This document shows positions 34,201 through 44,535 of a stretch of 64,000 bases of DNA, in pieces. The notes below the pieces were generated by a model, which saw only the letters and a program-made list of their open reading frames with translations, had not been told where the DNA came from and did not search any database. The stretch's first letter is position 1. The number at the start of each line of letters is the position of its first letter. The DNA is from Anaspis maculata (lineage: Eukaryota > Arthropoda > Insecta > Coleoptera > Scraptiidae): NCBI GenBank assembly GCA_949128115.1, contig OX421964.1, positions 2,480,001 through 2,544,000 of the forward strand, in the 5' to 3' direction. A program made the translations under genes and the position numbers.

Positions 34201-34625
34201 CATACATTCCGGTTTTGTGTCACCCGTTGTAAGTTCTTTTGAAAATTTACGAGGTTTATTCTGGAATTACCATTAAGAGCCATTTGGAATTCAACCCAAG
34301 TAAAAATTGAACTTTTCGATTAGTTCGTGCCGCTGCGCTGTAACAAAGTGATGACAACAGTGACAGCCTGGACCGAAGATCGGTGAGGCGTATCCATTCA
34401 GCCTTTTTCAGTACCATCCACAGTAACAATGGATACAATATTTCGAGACTGTACTAACTTCATGCTAATAGTCGCCATATTTGCCAAAGCTGATGTCTCT
34501 GAATCGAGCTGTGGATGATTTATTTTTATTGGTTCCTCTTCCTAATTTCTAATTATTTTTTTTAGTTGATCAGAGGACTGTACTCTGCGATATCCCTGCT
34601 AGGAACTCTGCATTTAAGGCAGTAA
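22215..34625 (+). CDS. Odorant receptor D (7tm_6), complete frame over seven exons with two TE-filled introns
   Basis: Exons: 22215-22254, 22315-22496, 25628-26148, 26213-26315, 26408-26527, 33703-33858, 34566-34625. Sum 1182 nt, 393 residues, no internal stop. Starts MENSDFCRVPLME; intron 1 is GC-AG. Exon 2 has DYFWLPYLASIDIFTKK and the first helix; the central exon has WQDFELWSVEGAGQRV and two helices; then LVGKINEELIEPFF, NVYHFNTQIKMVLLLAGSTT, NIKWYTFNKTNRMTLMML and GLYSAISLLGTLHLRQ. Intron 2 (22497-25627) contains a 2.64-kb hAT-like element and the abandoned coding stretch; intron 5 (26528-33702) contains a 7.0-kb DIRS element. Coding frame is untouched by either, so the gene may still work if the long introns splice. 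If exon 2 really extended to the old donor it would be a pseudogene. Odour receptor by family. Confidence 0.78.
22606..25245. mobile_element. hAT-like element, non-autonomous/decayed, in intron 2 of OR D
   Basis: Flanked by 8-bp duplication ATAAAGAT (22598-22605 and 25246-25253). Termini AAGAGTGGTCC and GGACCACCCTA are inverted, extending loosely to CACAATAATTTTTT-like sequence. The 8-bp duplication and YARGG-type start fit hAT. The OR F sequence at 53215-53232 shows the uninterrupted target. About 22830-23300 retains a broken frame with SARHFWFLFEHLIALAFFDD and NFVTKRTSSLFEILIDN; I cannot assign it to a known transposase domain. A palindrome is nested inside. Confidence 0.78.
23438..24888. 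mobile_element. Large palindromic MITE nested in the hAT-like element
   Basis: Two arms of about 700 nt, roughly 23438-24150 and 24185-24888, are inverted copies (for example AAGAGGTGGAGCCACGCCGA and its complement near 24770). The centre is around 24165-24180. Ends read TAGTGCGGGCGCTAAG and CACTAGTGCCCCCACTA-like, flanked by TTA on both sides. No coding capacity. In genomic DNA it could extrude a cruciform. Confidence 0.75.
26626..26800 (+). repeat. DIRS-2 left inverted terminal repeat
   Basis: Contains GTCCGTCGCAGCCTCATCC, GGGATAACCACACATTTTAA and the CCGCGGCCG core, all found in reverse complement at 33450-33605. It abuts OR D intron sequence at GTTGATT. Confidence 0.85.
27012..29037 (+). 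pseudogene. DIRS-2 gag with SR-rich N-terminus, interrupted by a non-LTR insertion
   Basis: Starts MRTDRRSRSYFRSRSRSRDS, an arginine/serine dipeptide tract like that of splicing SR proteins, continuing YRSRSRSRRSWSSRRDG. Then an acidic linker and a helical gag core. After VSPWFT the frame is split by a non-LTR insertion (27467-28342); removing it with one copy of the 10-bp duplication rejoins in frame as TPGKTEILARHLLSLNC, and total length is then 379 codons. The downstream part has LGVALTPLARATKALLTSPL, DTGKLCADLVFHMSKSRRF, QFLFGADLKVRLQVIK and a basic tail rich in Arg/Asn/Gly ending RSRRH. Nucleic-acid-binding coat protein by family. Confidence 0.8.
27467..28342 (-). mobile_element. 5'-truncated non-LTR retrotransposon (876 bp) inside DIRS-2 gag
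   Basis: Bounded by 10-bp duplication CATGGTTTAC (27457-27466 and 28343-28352). The minus strand encodes the C-terminal half of a CR1/Jockey-type reverse transcriptase: LKQWFNSNKLSLNDNKNQ, VKFLGVTLDPRLTWEAHI, LLYNKLPKDF near the end. The 3' end on the minus strand has AATAAA and a GTAAA-repeat tail (at 27467-27490). The 5' truncation is typical of target-primed integration. Confidence 0.85.
29133..30355. mobile_element. hAT MITE (1223 bp) with GATCTCGATCTC-rich ends, inside DIRS-2
   Basis: Perfect 8-bp duplication GTTGCAAT (29125-29132, 30356-30363). Termini TAGTGTTTCGG and CCGAAACACTG are inverted repeats, the hAT signature. Subterminal regions (29140-29280 and 30205-30345) are dense in ATCTCGATCTCG/CGAGATCGAGAT motifs in opposite orientation. 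The interior (29290-30190) is AT-rich and has no coding frame. It lies between gag and RT. Confidence 0.88.
30400..30940 (+). pseudogene. DIRS-2 reverse transcriptase (damaged)
   Basis: Frames 30490-30920: GVIQPCLPCTDQFLSSYFLI, KKRFILNLKQSNTFLEPSHF, MEDIRTATKLL, SSIDLNNAYYLVPVAKSHRK (catalytic Asp), LPFGLSLAPYVFTKLTKPIV, then the expected YLDD box reads TLYDISCFS, so the active site appears damaged by a small indel near 30875. It continues in a different frame at 30927. Compared with DIRS-1 RT the same domain order is seen. Confidence 0.75.
30927..31786 (+). pseudogene. DIRS-2 RT thumb / RNase H region (frameshifted)
   Basis: Encodes ILRIRKIARFLGILASACPA, then LVIFTDSSLTGWGAHCNG (RNase H Asp), EHINYLELYAIYHSVESF (Glu), LIRTDNSTALSYMNKMGRVQ (Asp). 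A shift near 31600 leads to WLLAAYIKSKDNIVADTESR (final Asp) and a stop at 31784-31786. All four RNase H acidic residues remain visible, but split over two frames. Confidence 0.75.
31850..32550 (-). mobile_element. Non-LTR reverse-transcriptase fragment inside DIRS-2
   Basis: The minus strand encodes a Jockey-like RT palm: DVIYTDFSKAFDSLDHDTLL, SGVPQGSNLGPELFDIYADD, VKHLLYADDLKIFC (YADD), DEWCKANFLSLNASKCYV, VRDLGVCFDPELSFRMHIND and SKLEYASIIWSPP, where it stops abruptly. Truncated at both ends, between the DIRS RNase H and recombinase; no target-site duplication could be recognised. Confidence 0.8.
32543..33127 (+). pseudogene. DIRS-2 tyrosine recombinase (catalytic part, frameshifted)
   Basis: Frame 32543-32780 has STMQPNDQIPLTSLTFKL and LLALCTGHRIQTISAISNP, containing the first catalytic Arg. 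After shifts, 32780-32920 carries fragments such as TKRTEALRQEEDRLFLITRP. The frame 32921-33127 carries HSTRHAATSAALRKEVSLDT (His-x-x-Arg), TAGWSQRSNTFAKFYNRPL with the nucleophilic Tyr. So all catalytic boxes exist but not in one frame. Performs integration of the circular DNA in active DIRS elements (family knowledge). Confidence 0.8.
33255..33350 (+). repeat. DIRS-2 internal complementary region
   Basis: GAGGATGAGGCTGCGACGGAC is the reverse complement of the extreme left end. Directly after it, TTTACTAGTCAAACGAGG through GCAGCCTCATCCGAATAA is the reverse complement of the extreme right end (33580-33659). The junction shares the AAT trinucleotide. This is the template that restores termini during replication in DIRS elements. 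Confidence 0.85.
33450..33659 (+). repeat. DIRS-2 right inverted terminal repeat and outer end
   Basis: Reverse complement of 26626-26800 over GCATCGCAGCGAC, GGTCGCCGGCTGGAGGAGTG, TTAAAATGTGTGGTTATCCC; the outer end then differs (GAGGCTGCTAGGACAATTAT). OR D intron sequence (CTCACTGCAC) resumes at about 33660. Confidence 0.82.
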
Positions 34626-35200
34626 GCCCATTGAAGTCGCCTCAAAGAGACTCATCTATTTTAAATTCATTGCATAACGCTATCCAACCTTGCAACTACT
34701 AAACCTACTGTTTTTTTGTTTTCATTCGAGGAATTTTTATACAATTGTGTGGAAGAATATCCTCGGCTGAATAGTTTACTCAACTTTGTGCATTGTTGCA
34801 ATTGAAAATCAATTATGAAACAAAGCTCTCCGACTATATGGGCCTAAGAGGCGCTATATTTATTTATATTTGCGTGCTTGTTGTCTTTTGAAAATCAATT
34901 ATTGTATCTCTTGCACCTTGCAACAGTTGTGCAAAAAACACCTCACATTATTGAGTAATTTGCTCTCTGTGTATTTTTTGTATTCTATGTAAACTATTGA
35001 TAAGTTTACATGATAGGTGCTATTATTCGAGAAGAAATTGGGCTATATAGGCTTGCACAAAGTCATCTTGTTTTCATTTCAGATTCAAATTGTGCACTAC
35101 GTTCCTGCAATTTTTTATAGTGCAATTTTGTGATACAGAGTATCCTGCTATGTCAAACCGTTGATCGTTTATGTGAAGTAAATCCAATTGTCAAACAGTG
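34626..35200. other. 3' flank of OR D, shared with other OR copies
   Basis: Contains sequence related (in reverse) to 8290-8540 and to the 3' flanks of E and F. No gene. No AATAAA was pinned as the poly-A site. Confidence 0.45.
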
Positions 35201-36996
35201 TGCTTTTTTTAAATCAGGATAACTTATATGCTGATGCCTCTATTAAACGGTGGGTGATGTGAAGAATCTTCGTATATCCCTTGGTAACAGGAAGAGAAGA
35301 TAGTTCATCTAATAAGGGTAACCACAAAATTGTCCAATAATTTTTCAATCAGAATTTGCTTCAGTTGAAATTGAAAGTTCATCAATAAACCTGCAGGTTC
35401 ACCCTATCAAATGAAGCATTTTTCGTTGAATCGATGGCAGATGTGAAATAGATAAGACACGGTCCGTACCACACAAAGGAGACAAAGAGCATCAGTTTTG
35501 GTATAAAAACAGAGAAGGGGTTCTATCCAGGAGACAGTTAGTAGATAGGAACACAATAGAAGAGAACACAACAACCAGTGCCGGTAGAAGCAGATCAGAT
35601 GAGCAGATCGTCAACGATCATATTTTCTGACCTCGAAAGCTCCTGGCGTCAGAATTATGAATTACTCGAAATCGGAAATTCTCACAGGAGCTCTTAAAAA
35701 TGTAGTAAATATTTTGAGAAATCATAATTGAAAACTTGAAATTGGAAATCCACAAAGGGGCTCGCCGACGAATTGTAGATGAATTTTTTTGCAAAATGTC
35801 TAGTTGAAAAAAGCATGCTTTAACTCTTCTGCTAGTTGCTTTGGTCGGTCGGGCTTCAAGCGTAGCTACATCCCAATCGGTTAGTTAGTCATGTAAATTG
35901 GCCTTTGTTCCAATAAATTAATGGGAGGCATGGACGATTTTGCTCCCGCCAGGAGGCGCTGAAGTTGGTTGGGACCTGTAGGGATTTTATCCAGCCTAGA
36001 TTGCATAAACAAGCGCGTTGTGTCAAATCGTCAAATCAATAAACGTCAAATATTTAGAAATGTCATCGTGAACATAAATTGGAATTTTTGAATCGTATCG
36101 TTGAATCGCTCATGAGGATGCCGTAGGCTCTTGCGACGAGGGTCAGGACGCGGCCCCAAACTCCGGGTAAGCTCAGTTTGACTGCCGAAGAAAAAAACAC
36201 ATTTTTATTGACTTTGATCGTAGACCCGGGCCCGGTTTGGTATTCTGGAGAGGTAAATAGATGCTATGAATAAGCCCTTCCTGCTCCATTCTACCAGACA
36301 GATGGAGACAAGAATAATCGAAAAACATTGTCATTGCTGAGGTGCATGAAGGGATCTAGGTTATGTTGGTTCTATGTTGAAGTTCTGAACTTGTTCAGTT
36401 AAGTTATTATGTTCACAGCGTTGTGCGTAGTATACGAAAATTAAACACATGAAATACAGTTCTTCAATCAGCCAGGGCATTTCACTTTATTACAATAATT
36501 CAAACCATCACTTTACAGAGAGTTTTCCACACTGCTACAGAATTGTGAAGCCTATGGCTCCTTTTGTGTTGTGCCTGATGCCTTGCCATGAGTAGGTATA
36601 TTTTGCTTGCCTTCTATCATGCAGCTTACGTCCGGCTTGTAGATAGAAACTGCAAAATGATTTCAAACTCATTGGAATGTATTGATGATAGAATGATGGA
36701 CTTGAATACCTGGACTTCATTGAGTGAAAGGGCGACTCTTGTATTGGTGATACCGAAATGGCCTCCTGGTTCTCGTATAGTATAGTCTAATTTCTCTCTC
36801 CGTTATCCATGTGCTACGATGAAGCAGGAGTGGCTTATCCAGAGCATCTATTTGCCTCTTCAGTAGATACCATATTAAGCCCCTCAGGTCTATGGTAGTA
36901 AACAAAAATGAATTTTTGCCTTTGGCAGTCAAACTGAACTTACCCGAAGTTGAATGGAGCCCTGCCTTAACATGATAGCTTGGGACCACTGTGGGT
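35201..36996. other. Intergenic with promoter-like patch, no gene recognised
   Basis: GTATAAAAACAG near 35502 is TATA-like and is followed by purine-rich sequence up to 35620, as in an LTR or an untranslated leader, but no coding frame follows. Only short chance frames elsewhere (for example 36588-36785). Confidence 0.35.
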
Positions 36997-38845
36997 TGCA
37001 TTTATCGTGTCACCGGCCGGGGATTTTGTCTCGCACGAACCGCCAGACGGCCCCGCGCTGCTTCGCTCGCATTTGCCCTGCCTTTCAAACGATTAGCACC
37101 CGGTATCGGTGACACTAACACTATGCGACGACAATAAACAATAAAGATAGGTTAGGTTTAGTTCTGACAAGCAATGACAACTGCAAGCTTGACCTTGGAC
37201 TTGACGTTGACATGACGTTGACATTTGGTCCCAAGCCTATGTCGCGCTCTCTGGAATGCGTTTGCGAGAATGCCTCCCATTGCCGAGTTCGGCCTGTCCT
37301 AGATTGTTGACGGAAAGGAGAATTTTCCGTTGTCAAGTTGACCTCCGACAAATTTTTCTTGTGTCAGGCTGAAATATGCCTTCACGGAGGCGGCCACCGA
37401 GGAAGCTGATAAGATCTTCATCATATGATTGAAAATGTAAAGCTTGTTTGTTATTTCTCAAGAAGAAGATGGCAACGAAAAGGCAATAATGTCACAGGCT
37501 TAACCCATAGGCGGTAGCTGTGCATTTTAACCCACCTTTAATGACACTGACTATCACCGACACAACGCGGTCTCGGTCGAAACGATTAAACCGAGGGTTG
37601 CAATCGAATTCAACATGACTTACGTGGTGGGCCGCGACCGCCATGTATTTTAAGGGCGTCACAAGTCTAAGTGTTGACCTGTGCTTCCCATTTTGACCTT
37701 TGGCTATGATTGACATGACCCTTTCTACCTTGGACCTCTTACCTACGTTTCGCTTACGTTGTCGTTTCGCTCAGGCTCAATTCTAGATGACAACGGAACT
37801 TTTGGGATGAGGATTGGATTGAAAAGTTGAACAAAAACACGAATTGACAGCAAACGAAATGAACTTTTATTCACATTATCGGCAAAATTTAAATGAATTA
37901 GGTTCTTTTCGTAAAACACATAACACAGGACTGACAGACTTGCACAATGTGACACAATGGACAAAATGAACAAAACCAAGTCAAAACACAACAACAAAAT
38001 ATGTCAAACTGCCAGTCAAAGAAAAAGGAAGGTGACGGATTCGGAAACGGGCACCCAGTGGAACAACCCAGTCAAACAAACCCCTGAGTTATGCCCAAAG
38101 AAGAAGACTCTCACATATGTTACAAATGAATAACAAAAACTCACTGATAAATTCCGGTATTCAGTGTAAGTTAAATAAGTAAAACAAAGATCGCTGAAAC
38201 ATCAGTGAAGAAATGTAAAAACATCAGTAAACAGTACATAATAAATCAACAAATCAACAATGCAGATAAAATCATCATCAAAAATCCAAAACAAGACAAC
38301 ATAGAGATGGTTAGTAGGATCCTGTGAAATACTTGCATTGAATATCTGACAAACGCAGCAGCGAGCATGAAAACATGACAAAAAAATATGAGAGTCACAA
38401 ATGACGGCGGACAATGACATTGACATGAAAATCAAATCCATGAACTTCAGTAAGTTTACAAAATTCGTGAGACAACAAAAATGACATCAAAAATCAGAAA
38501 CGGACTCATACAAGAAATCAATCTCAATCCGAACCTGAAAGGATCAACGAAATCCCATACGCGTTATTTTTAGAACCTCCAATTCTTCTCGCGAGGCACC
38601 GATGTGCGTTCCTTGAGAATGCAGTGCAAACACGAATATGACATCATCCATTGGAAAATCGCGTAGGTACTAGTACCTAACACCGTGTCCATCGTCAACA
38701 GGGCCGTTGGGCATCCCAGAAAATTCGTGAAATACATGATACGCGTAGGGTGCCTCCATCCTCGCTCCAAACTGGGCTGTAAAAACCGCGAAAACCCCTT
38801 TTCGTTCCTCTTCTTTGCTCTGAATTTCCGTCAACAAATTAATTG
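36997..38845 (+). mobile_element. Second LTR-like element with primer-site-like sequence
   Basis: The left end TGCATTTATCGTGTCACCGG resembles the left end of 17858-20088. About 37790-38110 is clearly homologous to 18000-18380 (AATGAACTTTTATTCA..AAATTTAAATGAATTAGGTTC; AAACCCCTG.GTTATGCC). At 38845 TTGGCGCCCGCAACAG looks like a tRNA primer-binding site just past an LTR. No gag or pol follows, so it is an LTR plus a short leader at best. End positions approximate. Confidence 0.5.
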
Positions 38846-38859
38846 GCGCCCGCAACAGA

Positions 38860-39845
38860 GAGATGCGATTTTGAATGCAGAATTCGGCCCCACATGAGTT
38901 TAGAAATTTAAAAATGAATGCGAACAAACCAAAAGGGATGTGGCTTAAATCTTGAGAAAATAATTAAAAAATCACCCACCTGTAATGAGAATCTTTGAGG
39001 ACGTCCCAAGACTCATCTAGTTATGATTCCTCGCGCGGAATTATTGAATTAGGTTTCAAAAATTATAGCTAAAAATGCGTTCCATTACAACAGTGTTTTG
39101 CTGCAACGACTGAAGAAAGACTATACTGAGAGCATCGTTAACGTATCGTTGTGGTCTGAAAACTCGCTGGTTATCACTGATGAATTCATTTCTTGAGGCT
39201 CATACCACTATCCCATAACGAACTTGTGTTTGAGGTTTCCAGGGCGTCGAATCGATTAGTGTCAATTATTATTAGTTTAATTAATGATTGCTAATGGATG
39301 AGGATAAAACACAACGTAGGGTCATTCCTGTGAGGTAGAGTGCGTAGTGCAGTGTAAGCAAAAGTTATCAGAAGGTATAAGCAATAATTTCTTTATTATC
39401 ACGAGCCAATCAATCAGAAAAGTTAGGTTTGTATTTATCACCGCAGTATGTACACAAAAAGTAATCACGCTTGCGATGAATGCATCCATTGAAGCTTAAT
39501 ATCCAACAATTGGCAAAAGCTCCTTAGGAAGATGATGAAACTCAGCCATCAGACTCACGTGTTGAAACAGCTAGGAAATGAGCAACTTCATGAACGTTGT
39601 CAAGCAGAACGAAGAACGTCCGACTTTGAGCGATCTGTAATATAGACTGACCAAGATTCCTGACAGCGTCGTGAAATCTCAACAGAATACTGAAACTTTT
39701 AGTCTTGATTACAAGTTTCCATTGCATTCACAATCAGAAAATCGAGAGACAAATCAAATCAGATTTGAGGGTAATGATTTTCAAGAAGGAATGTCATAGA
39801 ACAAACAAACAAGCGTGAATGAAGCGTTGGAGGTATAGCATTCTC
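38860..39845. other. Intergenic, no gene recognised
   Basis: AT-rich. A weak minus-strand frame (39542-39727) has no family I recognise. About 39740-39840 resembles sequence upstream of D and F, marking the start of the OR E unit. Confidence 0.4.
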
Positions 39846-40165
39846 GTGTCAGTGAATTTATATTTAACATAGCATTTTTCCATGGAATTACTTATACAGT
39901 ACACACTATACAGTTGCTTGTAACAAAAGATGAATATAAAATTAAACAAATCGTGCCTTTGCCAACGTGCAATATTGAAATCATTGATTTTTTCTACTTT
40001 TGTATCAAAACCATTAGGTACCTTCACCTTCACCCACATTAAAATGCACCATATCAGATTTTAATGAGTTCCATTTGAAAAGCAATGCCTTAGGAAGGAA
40101 TTCCATCGAGCAGTGTACATTTGACTATACATGAAAAGAAGTGCAGTGAGTAACGGTTCATAAAA
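39846..40165 (+). promoter_or_regulatory. Conserved 5' flank of OR E
   Basis: Shares GTAACAAAAGATGAATATAAAA with C and the CTTCACCTTCACCCACAT, AATGCACCATAT, GATTTTAATGAGTTCC and AAGTGCAGTGAGTA blocks with all copies. Likely promoter/5' UTR. Confidence 0.45.
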
Positions 40166-42483
40166 ATGGAGAGTTCTGATTTTTGCAGGGTACCGTTGAC
40201 CAAAAGCAAGAGTAATTGAACGAAAATTGAAGTTCCATTGCTAAAATTGGAAAGTTTTTTGCAGAAGATTATTTCTGGTTACCTCATCTGGCGAGCGTTG
40301 GCATTTTCACTAAAAGGATAACCAGGATGGTCTTTATATCGGCGCTTTTGTTCCAAATAGTGGTTTACGCATTCGAAGTTTACATGTACATAATTGAGCC
40401 ATCTTACATCGTGAAATATGCCCCATTTCTCTTCGCCAGATCATACGTAAGCAATAAAAAAAATTACAGTACCTCAAGTATGATAAACTTGAACGACATT
40501 CAACTGAATCCGATAATGTTTTTGGCTCACCGTGCATCGAGTGCTGTCAAATTTGGTAATGGCGTGACAGCAGTGTACACCAGTTTGGTATGGCATCTAT
40601 TAGTCAGCGTTCGAAGCGTTATAATACGAGAACGCTCCTAACTGCTTTTGGACAGTTGTTCTTGAAAGTTTGAGAATGATACCGTTAAAGCTTCAAGCAA
40701 CCGACATCTTTTATTACGTGAAGATTGCCGCAGATCCTTTAGATTACGTTTTACTCTAATCGTAACCACGAAGAGTCTCACACGGAGTAATTCTCACACT
40801 TTGAATTAGAGAATAAGTCAGAGGATAGAGTCGTATTTGGAATTAGCTTAGTTGACAACAGAGTGCATTGGCTGGCAATGTGGCCCGACAAACATAGCAG
40901 ATTCTGTCCAAGAGTGAGAAGAATCTTGCTCGTTTTATTATGAGAGTTTCAGGGAACTGCAGCCGGATTTGTGATTTTACTCAAACGCAAGTTCAGCGAA
41001 AATCTGTGGCAAAACTTCGAATTGTGGTCTGTCGAGGGCGCTGGGCGGCAAGTCCGCTCCAAAGCCAAACGTTTGCTGAGAGATTCGAATTTGACCGTGT
41101 TCTGCACTCTGCTGCTGAATTGTTCTGGCTCCGTCATGTTCATCCTGACGCCGACCAACGTGTGCGTCGAGTTTAGCTTGACGCTGTACTTGTTGCAAAA
41201 ATGGTTTCCCATTATCTGCGGAGTCCTGACGGCGGTCGTGAAAATATTTGTGGTTCCAATAATTTACTCCATGATCGTGCATCCGCTTCTTGCACTTCAC
41301 GCTTCACAACAAATACGCCTGCAGTTTTGCATGCTCCGCGAGCGTATCAAAAACATTGGCCAAGATTTTTTCGAAGAAAGCCGCCACGAAGATTTGGTCG
41401 ACGATCGGCTGTTCCAGCATGAAATGCAAAGAAGGCTTCGCTTCATCATTGCCAGGCACATACAATTTATCAAGTAAGCGAAATATGTCACAAAATTGAA
41501 TCAGGATCAGGTATCCTCAGATTCAGGATGTTTGCAGGCTTGTGGGCAGAATAAATGGAGAAATTATGGAGCCATTTTTCGTTGCACTTGCCGGATTGGG
41601 ATTTGTGCTTTTACTTTGCATTGTAGTGATTGTGTATGAGGTAATTTTATTGATCCAGCTCGATTTGATTGTTCCCTCTCTTCATTTTCAAACCTCGCCT
41701 AACTGTTGTTCAATCGTGCAAATGTACACAGATCAGTTTGGATGTTTACCATTTCAACACACAAATCAAAATGGTTCTGCTACTGGCTGGGTCGACGACC
41801 TTGTTCTGTTCCTGTTATTTGATCCAGCACGGACAGGGTGTCGCGAGCATGGTGAGCTGTCTTTCCTCCACAGCCAACTTGTTTAATTCAGATTGTAACG
41901 TAAGATTATAAATTATCTTGATCAGCTTTTTTTGAAATGATATAACTGGCACTTTACACCAACCCCCCTGCTGCATATACCGCATAAGGACCCCTCTGAC
42001 CATGATAATTGTTTATCTCACTGTACTTTTCCAAATCGTACTTTTCACTTTCTAGTGCGACGATTTGTTCATGGAAACCACCAGTATCAAATGGTATACA
42101 TTCAATACAACGAACCGGATGACTTTGATGAAATTCACCACAAATCTGGGCCTGGATTATGATTTGGGAATTCGTGTATGGATTTGACAAATAAGCTTCA
42201 AATCATAGCGCAGTTTTGGAAAGAAATTTGCCTCTTTTAGTACCAGTTATGGAGGCACTGGATAAGTGGCTCCAGTCTATACGTATGTCTACATACGTAT
42301 ACGTCTACACTTGATGCTAAACTGGCAGGGTTTTCCAAAGCTGATGTCTCTGAATCAAGCTATGAATCATTTTGCAATTTCAAGACCTTTTCCCAAGTTC
42401 AAAAATATTTTTTTCAGTTGATCAGAGGAGTGTACTCAGCGATTTCTTTTCTAGGAACTCTGCATTTACAGAAAGTCCAGTGA
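40166..42483 (+). CDS. Odorant receptor E (7tm_6), complete, seven exons
   Basis: Exons: 40166-40205, 40265-40446, 40953-41473, 41538-41640, 41732-41851, 42056-42175, 42418-42483. Sum 1152 nt, 383 residues, no stop. Starts MESSDFCRVPLTK; intron 1 (40206-40264) is GC-AG. Landmarks: DYFWLPHLASVGIFTKR, WQNFELWSVEGAGRQVRSK, LVGRINGEIMEPFFVALAGL, DVYHFNTQIKMVLLLAGSTT, SIKWYTFNTTNRMTLMKF, GVYSAISFLGTLHLQKVQ. This is the only copy in which exon 2 could instead run on to 40587 in frame (giving 430 residues). Exon 6 is 36 nt shorter than in B, D and F: an in-frame loss of 12 codons before KFTTNLGLDYDLG, in the intracellular/TM6-7 region. Odour receptor by family; ligand unknown. Confidence 0.85.
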
Positions 42484-43750
42484 AGTCGCCACAAAAAAAA
42501 TACATCTATATTGTATGTAATTTTAAATCGATTGTATAACGTTGTGCATTCTTGTACCTACTGTATCGTGTTGGAAGAATTTGCCATACACTTTGTAGTG
42601 AAATATCATTGGCTGAATATTTAGTTAAAGGTGCCTGCGGCTTACCCGAGTTTGGCGGTGCTAGGGGGCAGTTTTGGTACGATTCTAGCCGATCATTGTG
42701 GTAGCTACAACGCTTCGAAACTAAATTCCGGAACCCGCATGTCACGGCAACGACACCGCGCATGTCCAAGCAGGTGTTCCACTGTGACGCCGCAAAAATC
42801 CCTGGTCTCGCTGCGAGTGAGTCAGGTCCGGACTCGGCCAGGATTTCGAGGCGTAACAACGTATCAGCTCTATTGGTATTGATGTTTTCATAGAGGGGAA
42901 TCGTTTGAGGGCGTAAGATTATAGGCAGGCATAGGTGTCCACAATCACGGGCAGTGTCGCCATATTTGGCTATAGAAATTTATTGTTGATGTCAATACTG
43001 AAAAAGAAAAATGTAGCTTTTCAACCCCTAGGATATGTTCAAAAAAGCTCAATTCGAGACTCTTATGTCAAATTGTTCGTCGTTTGTCTTCAGTAAATCT
43101 ATTTCTGAAAAACATTGTGTACTTTTTTCGCAAATCAGTGTGTTCACATCTCCTAAGTCGATCACTCAGATTGTGTCCTCCAGAACCAAAACACTAACAC
43201 AATTCATTCACCTGTACTTGAGTTTCCTGGAGGCTGGCGTTTTTTCCTCACAGTTTCCCCGATTTTTGAAACACTGAAATATATAATTATACATTTCCAA
43301 AAATGATTATATTGCCTTTTTATTCTTGTTTTTTATTTTCATTCTCCATTTCAACTGGTTTTCGTGAAATTCACGTTTAAAGAAAAGACACTAGGGAAAA
43401 AGGTCCTTAATGCAGTTTTCTACTGAAATCTGAGACTTGAACGCTGAAATGAGAAGCCGTCCAATGGTCAATTCATTGTTTGTTCTCAGAAAATTGACAG
43501 TCGTTAATCTTTTGCCCATCAGAAAGTACCTACCTATAGCTATATAACATCAATTAATGAATCATGATGAATTAGTTTTTGAAACGTCAATAATCACATC
43601 ATATTATAATCAATATTAAACAAACAGAAGCACGTGCCATTGTCAAATGAACGGTTTTCAGGACTTATAGCCCACCCTTTACGACTGCCTGAAAAAGCAT
43701 TTACTTCTCGATGCCGGCCAGGTGGAAGGTTGCAGGAGAACACGGCCAAG
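42484..43750. other. 3' flank of OR E
   Basis: Non-coding. About 43070-43180 and 43320-43660 match flanks of F (55500-55640, 56080-56400), for example CAGTGTGTTCA and GAAGCCGT blocks. A GC-richer patch (42630-42870) has no recognisable gene. Confidence 0.45.
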
Positions 43751-44300
43751 TTTGATTACGTTTTGTTAACCATGCACATAATTTCCACAAACGACTGTGA
43801 TGGGACGCCTTAAAATTATAAAATAATGGGGAATCGAATATTTAGTAATAAATTAGAATTACGGGCGATATTGGTAAGTGACGAAATGGCACACGGGGTG
43901 ATGGAGAGTCAGAAAACGTATGCGGGCGCATTGGTTTGGTAGGCCCGGGGTTGAGACGTGAGAGGGAATGGGGCAAGAAACAAGGATCGGTCCGAAAGTA
44001 GCGACGGGGGTGAGGGATTCGCGTCGTAGTAGTCAACAACGGCAGATGCGCGTGAAGAAAAGATTTTTTGTCAAGAAGAATAAATTAATAAACACTGTAA
44101 TTAATTGTAGTGCATCAGTGACGAGGAAGGAAAACATTTAAGGCAAGTCTGATTTCTATTGTAATCAGATGCTTATTGTTGGATGGGGTTCAAGGTAATT
44201 GTTTTGTTTATAAAATGATGGTAGGTTTTGTTCTTGATATTTCGAATAGCCATGGGTAGCGTCAAACTGATCTAATGCCTTGAAGTTGCGGTGAGGTTTC
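43751..44300. other. Intergenic, nothing recognised
   Basis: AT-rich apart from a GC-richer stretch near 43900-44030. No gene, repeat or domain recognised. Confidence 0.35.
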
Positions 44301-44340
44301 AAGTCAATTGTTTTTCAGCTACCTTCAAACCACCACGAAA

Positions 44341-44535
44341 ATGGTGGAAGCTTCAGTAACCCTTTCGAAGAGATCTAGCTTTCTACAGAGCATGATCTTG
44401 TTGACTCTATTAGCTATAGCATGCACTAGCAGTATTTATGCAAATCAAATCTGGGCGAACATCTCACGCGTTATTTTCCCACAAAGAATAAAATACTTTA
44501 CCCTTTTCGCACGACAAGGAGTTTATACACATTGA
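44341..44535 (+). CDS. Candidate small secreted peptide (64 aa)
   Basis: ATG at 44341 has a good insect context (CGAAAATGG) and lies 23 nt after a clean acceptor (TTTTTCAG, ending 44318). The frame encodes a basic start, then a hydrophobic run SMILLTLLAIACTSSIYA that looks like a signal peptide with cleavage near IYA|NQ, then a short basic tail ending RQGVYTH and TGA. AATAAA occurs at about 44661. No family recognised and no upstream exon proven. It could be a real short secreted peptide or a chance frame. Confidence 0.3.
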   Translation: MVEASVTLSKRSSFLQSMILLTLLAIACTSSIYANQIWANISRVIFPQRIKYFTLFARQGVYTH

